This document shows, piece after piece, positions 9,668 through 18,082 of a stretch of 62,540 bases of DNA (position 1 is the stretch's first letter; every line of letters starts with the position of its first letter). A program made the translations under genes and the position numbers. The notes under the pieces are model-generated. The model had not been told where the DNA came from and ran no database searches. It saw only the letters and a program-made list of their open reading frames with translations. Source of the stretch: Methylococcaceae bacterium (GTDB taxonomy: Bacteria; Pseudomonadota; Gammaproteobacteria; Methylococcales; Methylomonadaceae); contig SPJM01000346.1 of NCBI GenBank assembly GCA_006844585.1, positions 1 through 62,540 on the forward strand. The letters run 5' to 3'.

Positions 9668-10800
9668 TGAGTGAGTTTGTTTTCTCGGCTACATGGATAG
9701 CCTTATTAATTTGGCTCATTACATTGCTGTTGCCCTGGCAACCTTGGCGAGTCAGAGAAGTGCTGGAGGCCGAGCCAGCGGATGCGGAATTTGATTTAAG
9801 CGACATAACTGTTGTTATCCCCGCTCGCGATGAAGCGGAAGTGATCGGCGGAACTTTGCAGGCTTTGAAGCAGCAAGGTCGCGGTTTGAAAGTGATTCTG
9901 GTGGATGACGATTCCAGCGACGATACAGTAAAACTAGCGAAGCAGGTTGAACTGGATGAATTGACGATTATCGAATCCAAGCAGTTGGCTGCCGGTTGGA
10001 CGGGTAAATTATGGGCGCAAGAACAAGGCCTGAAAAAGGTTAACACGCCGTTGACCTTATTGTTGGATGCCGATATTGAATTAAAGCCCGGCATGTTAAA
10101 AGCTTTAAAAAATAAATATCGGCAAGATGATTTGCAATTCGTTTCTTTGATGGCTGTTTTGCGTTTGGATTCGTACTGGGAAAAATTATTGATGCCGGCT
10201 TTCATTTATTTTTTCAAAATGATCTATCCATTTGCATTGGCGAACAAGCAGGATTCTTCCCAAGCCGCTGCGGCGGGCGGTTGTATTTTGATTGAAACAG
10301 CGGCTGTTCGCCAAATTGGCGGTTTGGTGACTATTAAGGATGCGGTTATTGATGATTGCACCTTGGCTAAGGCGATTAAAAACAACGGTAAAAAAACCTG
10401 GATAGGCTTAACTCACGGGGTGGTTAGTCAACGGCCTTACGCAACATTATCTGAAATCTGGCAGATGGTGGCGCGCACGGCATATACCCAATTAAAATAT
10501 TCGACATTATTGCTGCTGGCCTGTACCGGCTTAATGTTGCTTTTATATTGGTGGCCGTTGACGGCGATAATGGTCGCCGGGCAATCCTCACTCGCAGTGA
10601 TTAATAGCATTTCTTTATTGTTGATGCTTTGTTTGTTTATTCCAACCTTACGTTTCTATCAATTAAACGTGGCTTGGAGTTTGATGTTGCCGATGGTGGC
10701 GTTGCTTTATTTATTGATGACCTGGACTTCAGCATTGAGATTTTGGCGCGGTGAACGTTCTCGTTGGAAAGGACGTTCATATAACAGGATAGATGCTTGA
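9667..10800 (+). CDS. hpnB: HpnB hopene-associated glycosyltransferase, family 2
   Basis: A 377-residue GT2 protein with an N-terminal membrane segment (9-25), a nucleotide-diphosphate-sugar fold (VVIPARDEAEVIGGTL, VDDDSSDDT, and the metal-binding LLDADIELKPG) and hydrophobic segments at about 273-350. This architecture matches the hopene-associated glycosyltransferase HpnB. It is translationally coupled to hpnH by a one-base overlap. The donor sugar and exact hopanoid acceptor cannot be read from sequence. Confidence 0.85.
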   Translation: MSEFVFSATWIALLIWLITLLLPWQPWRVREVLEAEPADAEFDLSDITVVIPARDEAEVIGGTLQALKQQGRGLKVILVDDDSSDDTVKLAKQVELDELTIIESKQLAAGWTGKLWAQEQGLKKVNTPLTLLLDADIELKPGMLKALKNKYRQDDLQFVSLMAVLRLDSYWEKLLMPAFIYFFKMIYPFALANKQDSSQAAAAGGCILIETAAVRQIGGLVTIKDAVIDDCTLAKAIKNNGKKTWIGLTHGVVSQRPYATLSEIWQMVARTAYTQLKYSTLLLLACTGLMLLLYWWPLTAIMVAGQSSLAVINSISLLLMLCLFIPTLRFYQLNVAWSLMLPMVALLYLLMTWTSALRFWRGERSRWKGRSYNRIDA

Positions 10801-10825
10801 AGAGTTAAGTGATTAAGAGGCTTTA

Positions 10826-11473
10826 ATGATTATTAAAATTGAGAAAATTCAGCATTTGATGGGTTTTTTTCTGATTTTGTTTACTGTATCTCTCGTTCAG
10901 GCGGAAGAACAGAAAACTCGGATGGTTACTGAACAGGCTATGCCTGAAACAGCTCGACAAGTGGTTGAGCAGTTTCAATCCGTGCTGTTGGATGTTATGA
11001 AACAAGGGCAGGCTTTAGGGTTTCAAGGACGCTTCGATAAATTGGCGCCTGCGATAACGCAAAGCCATGATTTAACAAAAATCGCCCGTATTGCCGTCGG
11101 TAGGGAATGGAAAAAATTAGCCGATGATCAACAGCAAGAGTTAGTCGATCAATTTATTAAAATGAGCATTTCCGCCTATGCTTATAATTTCAAAGCGTAT
11201 GATAATGAACTTTTTGAATTTGTTTCACAGGAAGAAACGGCCAGAGGCGGTATTATCATCCATAGTATATTTAAAATTCCGGATGATAAAGATGTGAAGT
11301 TTGATTATATGATGAAGAAAAAAGGCGATAGTTGGAAAATTATTAATGTTATCGCCAACGGTGTGAGTGATTTGGCTTTAAGAAGATCCGAATACACGAG
11401 TATGTTAAAGCGCCAAGGATTTGAAGCGTTGATTGCAAAAATTATTGAAAAGACGGAAAATTACGCTAAATAA
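10826..11473 (+). CDS. hpnM: HpnM / MlaC-family periplasmic lipid-binding protein
   Basis: A 215-residue secreted protein. The signal peptide ends near VQAEE, and the mature part is the MlaC/Ttg2D (toluene tolerance) fold, with conserved IARIAVGREWKKLADDQQQELVDQFIKM and a C-terminal DGVSDLALRR-like stretch (NGVSDLALRRSEYTSML). MlaC proteins shuttle phospholipids across the periplasm; the hopanoid-cluster form is called HpnM. It begins 25 bp after hpnB and is followed 19 bp later by mlaA. It may carry hopanoids or phospholipids, which the sequence does not decide. Confidence 0.85.
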   Translation: MIIKIEKIQHLMGFFLILFTVSLVQAEEQKTRMVTEQAMPETARQVVEQFQSVLLDVMKQGQALGFQGRFDKLAPAITQSHDLTKIARIAVGREWKKLADDQQQELVDQFIKMSISAYAYNFKAYDNELFEFVSQEETARGGIIIHSIFKIPDDKDVKFDYMMKKKGDSWKIINVIANGVSDLALRRSEYTSMLKRQGFEALIAKIIEKTENYAK

Positions 11474-11492
11474 AAGAAAGACAGGTATTAAT

Positions 11493-12485
11493 ATGCGTTT
11501 GAATCAAGAAAATTTAACTATGAAGACACGGTTTTTGTTGGCTTTTGTCTTATTCAGTTCTTTATTGTTAGGCGGGTGCGCCTCTAAAGATGTAGTCGAT
11601 TCATCAGCCGAAGGCGCGGTTATTGAGCCGGGGGCGGAGCTTGTTGAAGATGAGCGCGACCCTTATGAAAGTTTCAACCGTAAGGTCTATTCCTTTAATA
11701 ATCAAGTTGATACATATGTTGCTAAGCCGGTTTCGGATGCCTATTTATGGGTAACGCCTACTCTCGTACAGACCGGTATTGCCAATTTCTTTAGTAATTT
11801 GAAAGAAATTAATGTCGTTATTAACGACACTTTGCAAGGTAAATTCAAGCAAGGCGCTGAGGATACCGGGCGGTTTGCGGTGAACTCCACGATCGGTTTG
11901 TTAGGCATATTTGATGTGGCGACAGAACTGGGCTTGGAAAAAAATGAAGAAGATTTCGCCCAGACTTTGGCGGTTTGGGGCGTTCCTCAAGGTTCATACT
12001 TAGTACTGCCTTTTATCGGGCCGACAACTTCCAGAGGCATTCCCGGCAGTGTTTTCGATACCGCCGCTAATCCAACTACTTATGTTGGTTTTCCGGTTCA
12101 GTTAGTCTCTATGTTAAATACCCGGGCGAATGCGGAAGGCGCACTGAACTTTATAGATGAAGCCGCTCTGGATCCTTACGTCTTTACTCGCGAATCATTT
12201 TTACAGCATCGTAAGTTTCTGATCACTGATGGCGAATCCGAAGCAACAGATGATGCGCTGGATTTAGAAAGCGAATTTTATGAAGATGACGAGTTGCTTG
12301 AAACTGAATCCGAAAACGTTATCGAAACAACAACTCAAAAGACAGAACCGGAATCAAAGAAAAATAGTGATGATGTTGAAGAATTAAATGCTGTATCCGA
12401 TTATGAGCAGTCTAAAGCAGAACTTGAAAAAGCGACTTTAGAATATCGAGCGGTTTCTAAAGAATTGGAAGCGGTTCAACAATAA
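11493..12485 (+). CDS. mlaA: MlaA/VacJ-family outer-membrane lipoprotein
   Basis: An outer-membrane lipid-asymmetry lipoprotein. The signal peptide ends in the lipobox LLLGGC, followed by alanine, so sorting to the outer membrane is expected. The MlaA signature DPYESFNRKVYSFNNQVD, then FSNLKEINVVINDTLQGK, TIGLLGIFDVATELG and GVPQGSYLVLPFIGPTTSR are present. I chose the ATG at 11493 because an upstream reading frame runs back into hpnM, and a purine-rich stretch (aaagaaagacagg) precedes 11493; an ATG at 11520 is possible. The acidic C-terminal tail of about 90 residues (from ~240) is low-complexity and longer than usual. It pairs with hpnM as acceptor/donor of the lipid shuttle. Confidence 0.9.
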   Translation: MRLNQENLTMKTRFLLAFVLFSSLLLGGCASKDVVDSSAEGAVIEPGAELVEDERDPYESFNRKVYSFNNQVDTYVAKPVSDAYLWVTPTLVQTGIANFFSNLKEINVVINDTLQGKFKQGAEDTGRFAVNSTIGLLGIFDVATELGLEKNEEDFAQTLAVWGVPQGSYLVLPFIGPTTSRGIPGSVFDTAANPTTYVGFPVQLVSMLNTRANAEGALNFIDEAALDPYVFTRESFLQHRKFLITDGESEATDDALDLESEFYEDDELLETESENVIETTTQKTEPESKKNSDDVEELNAVSDYEQSKAELEKATLEYRAVSKELEAVQQ

Positions 12486-12496
12486 TAGAAAACTCG

Positions 12497-12527
12497 CCAG
12501 CTACTACAAAAGTAGTCGCTGGTTTTT
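12497..12527 (+). terminator. intrinsic terminator after mlaA
   Basis: An 11-bp stem (ccagctactac / gtagtcgctgg, one mismatch) with a four-base A loop is followed directly by TTTTT. It closes the hpnH-hpnB-hpnM-mlaA operon 11 bp after the stop, before the convergent transporter gene. Confidence 0.85.
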
Positions 12528-12559
12528 ATGTTTTTCTCTTTTGCGGCGAATCAGCCAGA

Positions 12560-13930
12560 CTATCTTAAGCTAAAATAGCACACTCCGCTGATTACCAGCG
12601 CCATCATCAAGTTCAACACTACGCCTTCCCTAGCCATATCTTTAATATGAAGACGATTAGCGCTATAGACAATGGCGTTCGGCGCAGTCGCCACCGGCAT
12701 CATAAAAGCGCAACTGGCGCTAATAGTTGCGGGTATCATCAACAATTTCGGATCAACGTTAGCCGCAGTCGCTGCTGAGGCCAGAATCGGCATCAGTAAA
12801 GTGGCGGTTGCTGTATTGCTAGTCACTTCAGTAATGAAACTGACGATCAGGCAGATTGCTAAAATTAACACGTAAATAGGCAAGAAAGATAAATGGGTGA
12901 GTGACTGTCCCAATTGAACGCTTAAGCCTGATTCGGTAAAACCTTTGGCAATTGCAATACCGCCGGCGAATAATAACAGCATGCCCCACGGGATTTCCAC
13001 GGCGGTTTTCCAGTCCAATAATGTGTCTTTATTCTCGCCGCTGGGAATAATGAACATCAAGACTACGCCCAACACAGCAATGGTGCTGTCGCCGACTGCA
13101 TTTAAACCCAACCATGAAGTCCATAATTTTCGCGTTACCCAAGCCATAGCAATCAGACTGAAAACAATCAACACTCTTGTTTCCGGCTTGCGCCAAGGTC
13201 CCGGCTCAGGCAGTATAAAGTTTTGATTATTGGAAACATTCCGCGTTAACCATAAAGCCATTAACGGCAAACCGACAAAGATAACCGGCGTACCGATTTT
13301 CATCCATTCCAGAAAATCGAAATCAAATCCGGTGGTTTCCTGATAAATACTAATGAAAATAATATTTGGCGGGGTGCCGATAGGCGTTCCGATACCGCCC
13401 AGACTGGCGGCATAAGCGATACCTAAAATTAAGGCTGTACCCATGGCTTTATCATCAATATTTTGCAAAGCCGCAATGGCGATAGGCAGTAAAATCAAGG
13501 TTGCTGCGGTATTGGATATCCACATGCTTAAAAATGCCGCCGCCAACATAAAACCGATAACCACTCGGCGACCGTTTTTTATGCCGACCAGTTTCACCAT
13601 ATAAATCGCCAATCTTCGGTGTACGCCACTTTTTTCCAGCGACTTGGAAAGCATAAAGCCGCCCAGTAGTAAAAGAATAATATGGCTGCCGAATGCCGAA
13701 GCGATTTGTTTATGGCTTAATACCCCGGAAAATGGAAATAGCGCAAAAGGAATTAATGAAGCGGCGGGAATCGGAATTGCCTCGGTGACCCATAACATCA
13801 CTGTTAACAAAGTTATCGCCGCTGTCCAAGCGACGGCGGAAGTTTGTCCAAACAGGGTGAATAAAGAGGCGCCGACCAATATTGCTATAACTAAAGCGGA
13901 ATACAGAATTATCGTTTGGTTTTTTGACAT
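12560..13930 (-). CDS. DASS/SLC13-family sodium-coupled anion symporter
   Basis: A 456-residue polytopic membrane protein with about 11 hydrophobic segments. The two Ser-Asn-Thr motifs of the DASS family are present (ISNTAATLILLPIA near 145 and TSNTATATLLMPI near 370), forming the sodium/substrate sites; PIGTPPNIIF and MPVATAPNAIVYS are also family hallmarks. Members take up di- or tricarboxylates, sulfate or phosphate with sodium; the substrate here cannot be assigned. It is a single gene, convergent with the hopanoid operon, with no co-directional partner upstream. Confidence 0.88.
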   Translation of the reverse strand: MSKNQTIILYSALVIAILVGASLFTLFGQTSAVAWTAAITLLTVMLWVTEAIPIPAASLIPFALFPFSGVLSHKQIASAFGSHIILLLLGGFMLSKSLEKSGVHRRLAIYMVKLVGIKNGRRVVIGFMLAAAFLSMWISNTAATLILLPIAIAALQNIDDKAMGTALILGIAYAASLGGIGTPIGTPPNIIFISIYQETTGFDFDFLEWMKIGTPVIFVGLPLMALWLTRNVSNNQNFILPEPGPWRKPETRVLIVFSLIAMAWVTRKLWTSWLGLNAVGDSTIAVLGVVLMFIIPSGENKDTLLDWKTAVEIPWGMLLLFAGGIAIAKGFTESGLSVQLGQSLTHLSFLPIYVLILAICLIVSFITEVTSNTATATLLMPILASAATAANVDPKLLMIPATISASCAFMMPVATAPNAIVYSANRLHIKDMAREGVVLNLMMALVISGVCYFSLR

Positions 13931-14064
13931 GGAATAGCGGTTTTTGTTTTTTGTAATTATGGTTTAAATTCACTGGCTTCAATAAATGAAAGTATTGGTA
14001 TTTTCATTCGAAAGGAGTAAAGTTGAACTTAAAGGTAAGCGTAGATTCAATATTATATAAGCAT

Positions 14065-14222
14065 AGGGCTGAGGATTTTATCAAACCCGAAACTAACTTG
14101 TCTTTTTGCTCAGTTTCTGCGTTGTGAAAATAGTTGCGTAGCTTGCTATGCGCCTATTTCCACGCCTTGAACCTGAACAAAAATCCTACGCTAGTTCCGG
14201 GTTTGATTTCAACCTCAGCCCT
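14065..14222 (+). repeat. 158-bp palindromic element, copy R1
   Basis: A long imperfect palindrome. Terminal arms agggctgagg / cctcagccct are perfectly complementary, an outer stem pairs caaacccgaaacta with tagttccgggtttg, and an inner stem closes on the core gcgtagcttgctatgcgc. It shares the core and the conserved blocks (attttat near the left end, aaaatcctacgc near the right end) with R2, R3 and R4. Outside the core the arm sequences differ between copies while remaining self-complementary. ERIC-like or MITE-like intergenic repeats are the closest known analogues. Confidence 0.85.
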
Positions 14223-14341
14223 CACGGAAGTATAAACGCTAATAGTAGTAGCAGAAAAAATTAACTCAATGGAATTCAGAAAGCTTACTCCTTTTGATTC
14301 CATGAAAGAATAAAAAACAAAAAATGATGATGTTTTAGCTA

Positions 14342-14499
14342 AGGAACGTGAATTTTATAACATCCGAAACTGACTGGTCTTTCTGTCCATCTTCAGCGTT
14401 GCGGAAACAGTTGCATAGCTTGCTATGCGCCTGTTTCCGCGCCTTGAATATGAACAGAAATCCTGCGCCAGTTTCGGATGTTATTTCATCCCCGTTCCT
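14342..14499 (+). repeat. 158-bp palindromic element, copy R2
   Basis: Same orientation and identical length as R1, 119 bp further on. Termini are aggaacg / cgttcct. The outer stem aacatccgaaactg / cagtttcggatgtt is perfect, the next stem pairs tttctgtccatcttca with tgaatatgaacagaaa, and the inner stem is ggaaacag-ttgcatagc-tt-gctatgc-gc-ctgtttcc. Arm sequences differ from R1 at many positions with matching changes on the opposite arm. It ends 65 bp before the ATG of the downstream gene. Confidence 0.85.
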
Positions 14500-14564
14500 A
14501 AACAACGACAAATTTGGTCAGTTTAAATTACGAAATACTGTAATCAGAACCGCGGAGGTGAGTA

Positions 14565-14909
14565 ATGAAAAAGATATGTACTATCATGCTGCTTTTTTTC
14601 ATTGTCCCAAACACGGCGTTATCTGATGATTGTGGATCAAGCATTTGTAATGAAAGCGATCAAGAGGATTTAAATAATCCGGAAAACGTTGGGGCGCCCT
14701 CAATTCTGGATAAACTGGATGAGCAAATTATCGCTTCGGTAAACAATCAAATTTCAAAAATTGATAATGATTTAAGCCTTGAATATAGAAAGAAAAAGTT
14801 AAGCCTTAAATACAACATGAACGATAAAATTCCTTTGGTAGACTCCCACTTTAGCATCACCTACAAAAAAAGAGCCGTTACTTTAAATTATTCGATCGCG
14901 ATTTGGTGA
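14565..14909 (+). CDS. small secreted protein of unknown function, first gene of the caspase-WD40 set
   Basis: A 114-residue protein with a clear signal peptide (KKICTIMLLFFIVPNTALS, cleavage about residue 20). The mature ~94 residues hold two cysteines close together (CGSSIC), an acidic stretch, then a lysine-rich segment with alternating pattern (SLEYRKKKLSLKYNMN, SITYKKRAVTLNYSI) suggesting beta strands. A strong Shine-Dalgarno (ggaggtg) precedes the ATG. No family was recognised. It ends nine bases before the WD40-caspase gene, so it is probably co-transcribed and may be its periplasmic partner or inhibitor; that role is inference only. Confidence 0.75.
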   Translation: MKKICTIMLLFFIVPNTALSDDCGSSICNESDQEDLNNPENVGAPSILDKLDEQIIASVNNQISKIDNDLSLEYRKKKLSLKYNMNDKIPLVDSHFSITYKKRAVTLNYSIAIW

Positions 14910-14918
14910 AAAAAGCAT

Positions 14919-17900
14919 ATGTGGTTTAACCCCCTATTTAGCCGCTTTTTTTTCCCTTTTATTATCATTCTGTATTTTATCAATCCTGGATACTGCCTGG
15001 TTTTTAGCAATCAATCATTATTTGAAAAAATACACCCCCTTGTTCCTCTAGGCCATTCCGATTCAGTCTATGCGATTGACTTCTCGCCGGATGGACGGTT
15101 GGCTTTTTCGTTGGCTTATGATCAGGTCTTACGTGTTTGGGAAGTGGAAACTGGCAGAGAAATCAAGCGTTTTTCTATGCAATCCGATTGGGTGAAAGCG
15201 TTGGCGGTTTCTCCTGATGGTTTAACGGTCTTGAGCGGCGGAACAAACAGGGAAATGCGGTTGAGGAATATTGCCAGCGGCGAAACAGTTCTGCAATTAG
15301 ACGGCCATTCCCGGCAGATTAATACGATTCAATTTTCTACAGATGGGCGTTTTATTATTTCGGCGGGAAATGATCGAATTATTAAACGTTGGGATACCGA
15401 AACCGGTGAATTATTGAATGAATATCGCGGCCATCAAAGCCCTATCAAATCAGTTGTGTATTCGAAAAATGGAAAATGGCTGACTTCAGCAGCGGAGAAT
15501 GGTGAGGTTATTGTTTGGGATGTACAAACGAAATTACCGGTAAAAAAATTTATAGCCCATCAAGGCGCGGCGAATTCAGTTGTTTTTCTGGAGGATGAAC
15601 GCCTTTTGGCGTCATCTGGGGCTGACGGTCAAATTTTCTTATGGGATTGGCGACAAGCCGAGCGGGTCGGCGAATTAAAAGGGCATGAAAAAACTGTAAA
15701 CAGTATAGATATATCCGTCGATGGGCGGCAGTTGTTGTCGGCTAGCGATGATAAGACTATTCGTATTTGGGATTTGACAAATCAACAGCTGATACGAAAG
15801 ATTAAAGCTCATCAAGATAAAGTGATTGGCGCTAAATTCTCGCCAAACGGTCATTTCGTGTTGTCTGGCAGTTCGGATAATTCATTACAGTTATGGGGAG
15901 CAGTATTTGGCAATCCTATCATGAAATTTGAAGGTTATGCTTCATTAGCTAATTCGCTGACTTTTTCTAAAGATGGCAAATGGTTGTTTTCCGGACATCA
16001 AGATAGAACGTTAAAACTTTGGGATATGGAAAATGCGGAAAATATTAAAACGTATAGTCGGCATGACGCCAGCGTTAACAGTCTTGCGGTATCCGGAGAC
16101 AAACAATGGATGGTTTCAGGTAGTTCAGATAATACGATTAAATTATGGCGAGTGAATGATGGTTTGCTTGATAGAACTTTGGAAGGGCATCAAGCCAGCG
16201 TCAACCAAGTTTTATTTAGCCCGGATCATCGACAAATTTTATCGGCGAGTGCGGATAGAACGATTAAATTATGGAGTTTGGAAGGACGCATCCTGAAAAG
16301 TTTTGTCGGGCATAAACGCTCTGTAACTGCAATAGCCTATGCGCCTGATGGAAGGTCATTTTTGTCTGCATCTAAAGATAAGACCTTAAGGCAATGGAAT
16401 GTGAAAACCGGTCAGTATATTCAATTAAATGTTCAACCTACCCGGATTAATTCTATTCAATATAGCAATAACGGCCAATATGCGGTTACTGCGGGTTGGG
16501 AGGCGATTGTTTGGGAAATGCCCAGCGCTAAAATAAAAACCAGAATTCCACTTAACGATGTAACAGTAACCGAAATTAAAATTAATCAGCAAGGGACTTT
16601 ATTAGCGATAGCTGATTGGAGTGGCGCTATAAAGCTGTGGGATCTGAAAAATGACAAGTTTCTAGATATTAAGCTTGGTCACGTCGCCGGCGTTCAATCG
16701 ATTGATTTCAGTCCAGATGGAAATAGGTTGATCTCAGCATCAATGGATGGAACCATCAAATTATGGAATTTGCATAACGGGGAAGAGATTGTCACAATGA
16801 TCGGCGCCGACAATGGTGAATGGATTACCTTGACGACTGACGGCTATTATAACCATAGCCCGGAGGGGACGGAGCTTATTCACTGGGTGGAAAAAAACGG
16901 TGTTAAAACCTATTCATTTGAACAGTTTGAGCAATATTATAAAAAGCCGGATATCATAAAAGGGCGATTATCCGGTTTACAACAGCTTGGTAAACCCGCG
17001 CCCATTGTTGAGTCGCCTCCGCAAATTGAAGTTGCGGAGCATTTATTTTCTGTTAAATCAGATCAAGATGAATTTGCTTTGAATTTAAAAATTCTTAGCG
17101 ATGCGCCCGCCGATTATATTCATGTGTTTGTTAACGGCAAGCCGGTAATTAAACAACAAGTCGAGCAAGATGATAATTCGCTGACCTTATCTGTCCCCTT
17201 GTTTTCCGGAGCGAATCAATTAACTATGCGAGCTTATAATCAGTATGGGCTGGCCAGTGAACCAAAATTCGTTAATGTATATTCTACAGTGGAATCTAAG
17301 AAGCCTGATTTGCATATTATGGCAATCGGTGTCAGTCAATATAAAAAACTGTCCAGTGATTATCAGCTTACCTATGCTCATTCCGATGCTGAGAATTTTA
17401 TCAAACGTTTCCAAAAAGCTTCAGCATCAGTTTTTGAAAACATTAATTATGAATATTTATATGATAAGCGTGCCGGGCTACAGTCGATTATTGACAGTCT
17501 GGGTAAATTTCAGTCTTTAATTGATAAAGATGATTTAGTTCTAATGTTTTTTGCCGGTCATGGGGTGAAATCTGATAAATCAGGAGAATTTTACTTATTA
17601 ACTCATGATAGCGATCCGGATGATTTGAGTAACACGGCAATTAATTGGGATTTGTTGACCCAGCGTATTAAAGATATAAAAAGTCGAGTGATCATTTTTT
17701 TGGATGCTTGCCATTCAGGTAGCATTACTCGTCAAACGACGGTGCCAAATAATGAATTGGCTGAGAAATTATTTAGTCGAGAATATGGCGGCGTAATGGT
17801 TTTTTCAGCAGCTAAAGGAAGACAATATGCCTTCGAATCAAATACTTTTGGAGAAGGAGAGGGGTTGTTTTCTTATGGTTTGTCGAGAGCGTTAAGTCAG

Positions 17901-18065
17901 ACTGGGCCGGAGGTAGATTTTAACGGTAATGGCATTTTGGAATTTAGTGAACTGGTGAGCTCTGTAAGGCAATTTGTTGATCAACAATCGGATGGACAAC
18001 AAACGCCGTGGTTGTCCCATAAATCACTTTTTGGCGATGTCCCTTTGGCGAAAATTAAACATTAA
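14919..18065 (+). CDS. secreted or membrane-anchored WD40-repeat caspase-family protease
   Basis: A 1048-residue protein. Residues ~8-27 form a signal peptide or anchor, followed by 14 WD40-type repeats (about 40-640), enough for two seven-bladed propellers; typical units read GHxxxVNSIxFSxDGxxLxSASxDxTIKLW. A connecting segment (DGYYNHSPEGTELIHW) and an Ig-like stretch (~710-790) lead to a C14 caspase-like domain (~795-1045). Its His-Cys dyad is H881 in MFFAGHGVKSD and C931 in FLDACHSGS. WD40-caspase fusions are known in bacteria, usually as cytoplasmic regulated-death or signalling proteins; here the N-terminus suggests a periplasmic location. The next gene encodes a lipoprotein 17 bp on, so an envelope complex is likely. 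The natural substrate is unknown. Confidence 0.88.
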   Translation: MWFNPLFSRFFFPFIIILYFINPGYCLVFSNQSLFEKIHPLVPLGHSDSVYAIDFSPDGRLAFSLAYDQVLRVWEVETGREIKRFSMQSDWVKALAVSPDGLTVLSGGTNREMRLRNIASGETVLQLDGHSRQINTIQFSTDGRFIISAGNDRIIKRWDTETGELLNEYRGHQSPIKSVVYSKNGKWLTSAAENGEVIVWDVQTKLPVKKFIAHQGAANSVVFLEDERLLASSGADGQIFLWDWRQAERVGELKGHEKTVNSIDISVDGRQLLSASDDKTIRIWDLTNQQLIRKIKAHQDKVIGAKFSPNGHFVLSGSSDNSLQLWGAVFGNPIMKFEGYASLANSLTFSKDGKWLFSGHQDRTLKLWDMENAENIKTYSRHDASVNSLAVSGDKQWMVSGSSDNTIKLWRVNDGLLDRTLEGHQASVNQVLFSPDHRQILSASADRTIKLWSLEGRILKSFVGHKRSVTAIAYAPDGRSFLSASKDKTLRQWNVKTGQYIQLNVQPTRINSIQYSNNGQYAVTAGWEAIVWEMPSAKIKTRIPLNDVTVTEIKINQQGTLLAIADWSGAIKLWDLKNDKFLDIKLGHVAGVQSIDFSPDGNRLISASMDGTIKLWNLHNGEEIVTMIGADNGEWITLTTDGYYNHSPEGTELIHWVEKNGVKTYSFEQFEQYYKKPDIIKGRLSGLQQLGKPAPIVESPPQIEVAEHLFSVKSDQDEFALNLKILSDAPADYIHVFVNGKPVIKQQVEQDDNSLTLSVPLFSGANQLTMRAYNQYGLASEPKFVNVYSTVESKKPDLHIMAIGVSQYKKLSSDYQLTYAHSDAENFIKRFQKASASVFENINYEYLYDKRAGLQSIIDSLGKFQSLIDKDDLVLMFFAGHGVKSDKSGEFYLLTHDSDPDDLSNTAINWDLLTQRIKDIKSRVIIFLDACHSGSITRQTTVPNNELAEKLFSREYGGVMVFSAAKGRQYAFESNTFGEGEGLFSYGLSRALSQTGPEVDFNGNGILEFSELVSSVRQFVDQQSDGQQTPWLSHKSLFGDVPLAKIKH

Positions 18066-18082
18066 TCGGATAAGTTTGAATT

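Larger units (their letters stand above)
13931..14564. other. 634-bp intergenic region dominated by two palindromic elements
   Basis: The gap between the divergent transporter and the small secreted protein gene is filled by two copies of a 158-bp palindromic element (14065-14222 and 14342-14499), separated by 119 AT-rich bases. The transporter promoter should lie in 13931-14064, and that of the caspase operon in 14500-14564, since the second element ends only 65 bp before the start codon. No conserved ORF was found; short open frames run through the elements in shifted registers only. Confidence 0.7.

Noticed and set aside
14568-14626. Overlapping short ORFs running through the R2 element (from 14348)
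   Set aside because: They exist only because the hairpin is free of stops in that register; no ribosome site or conserved sequence.
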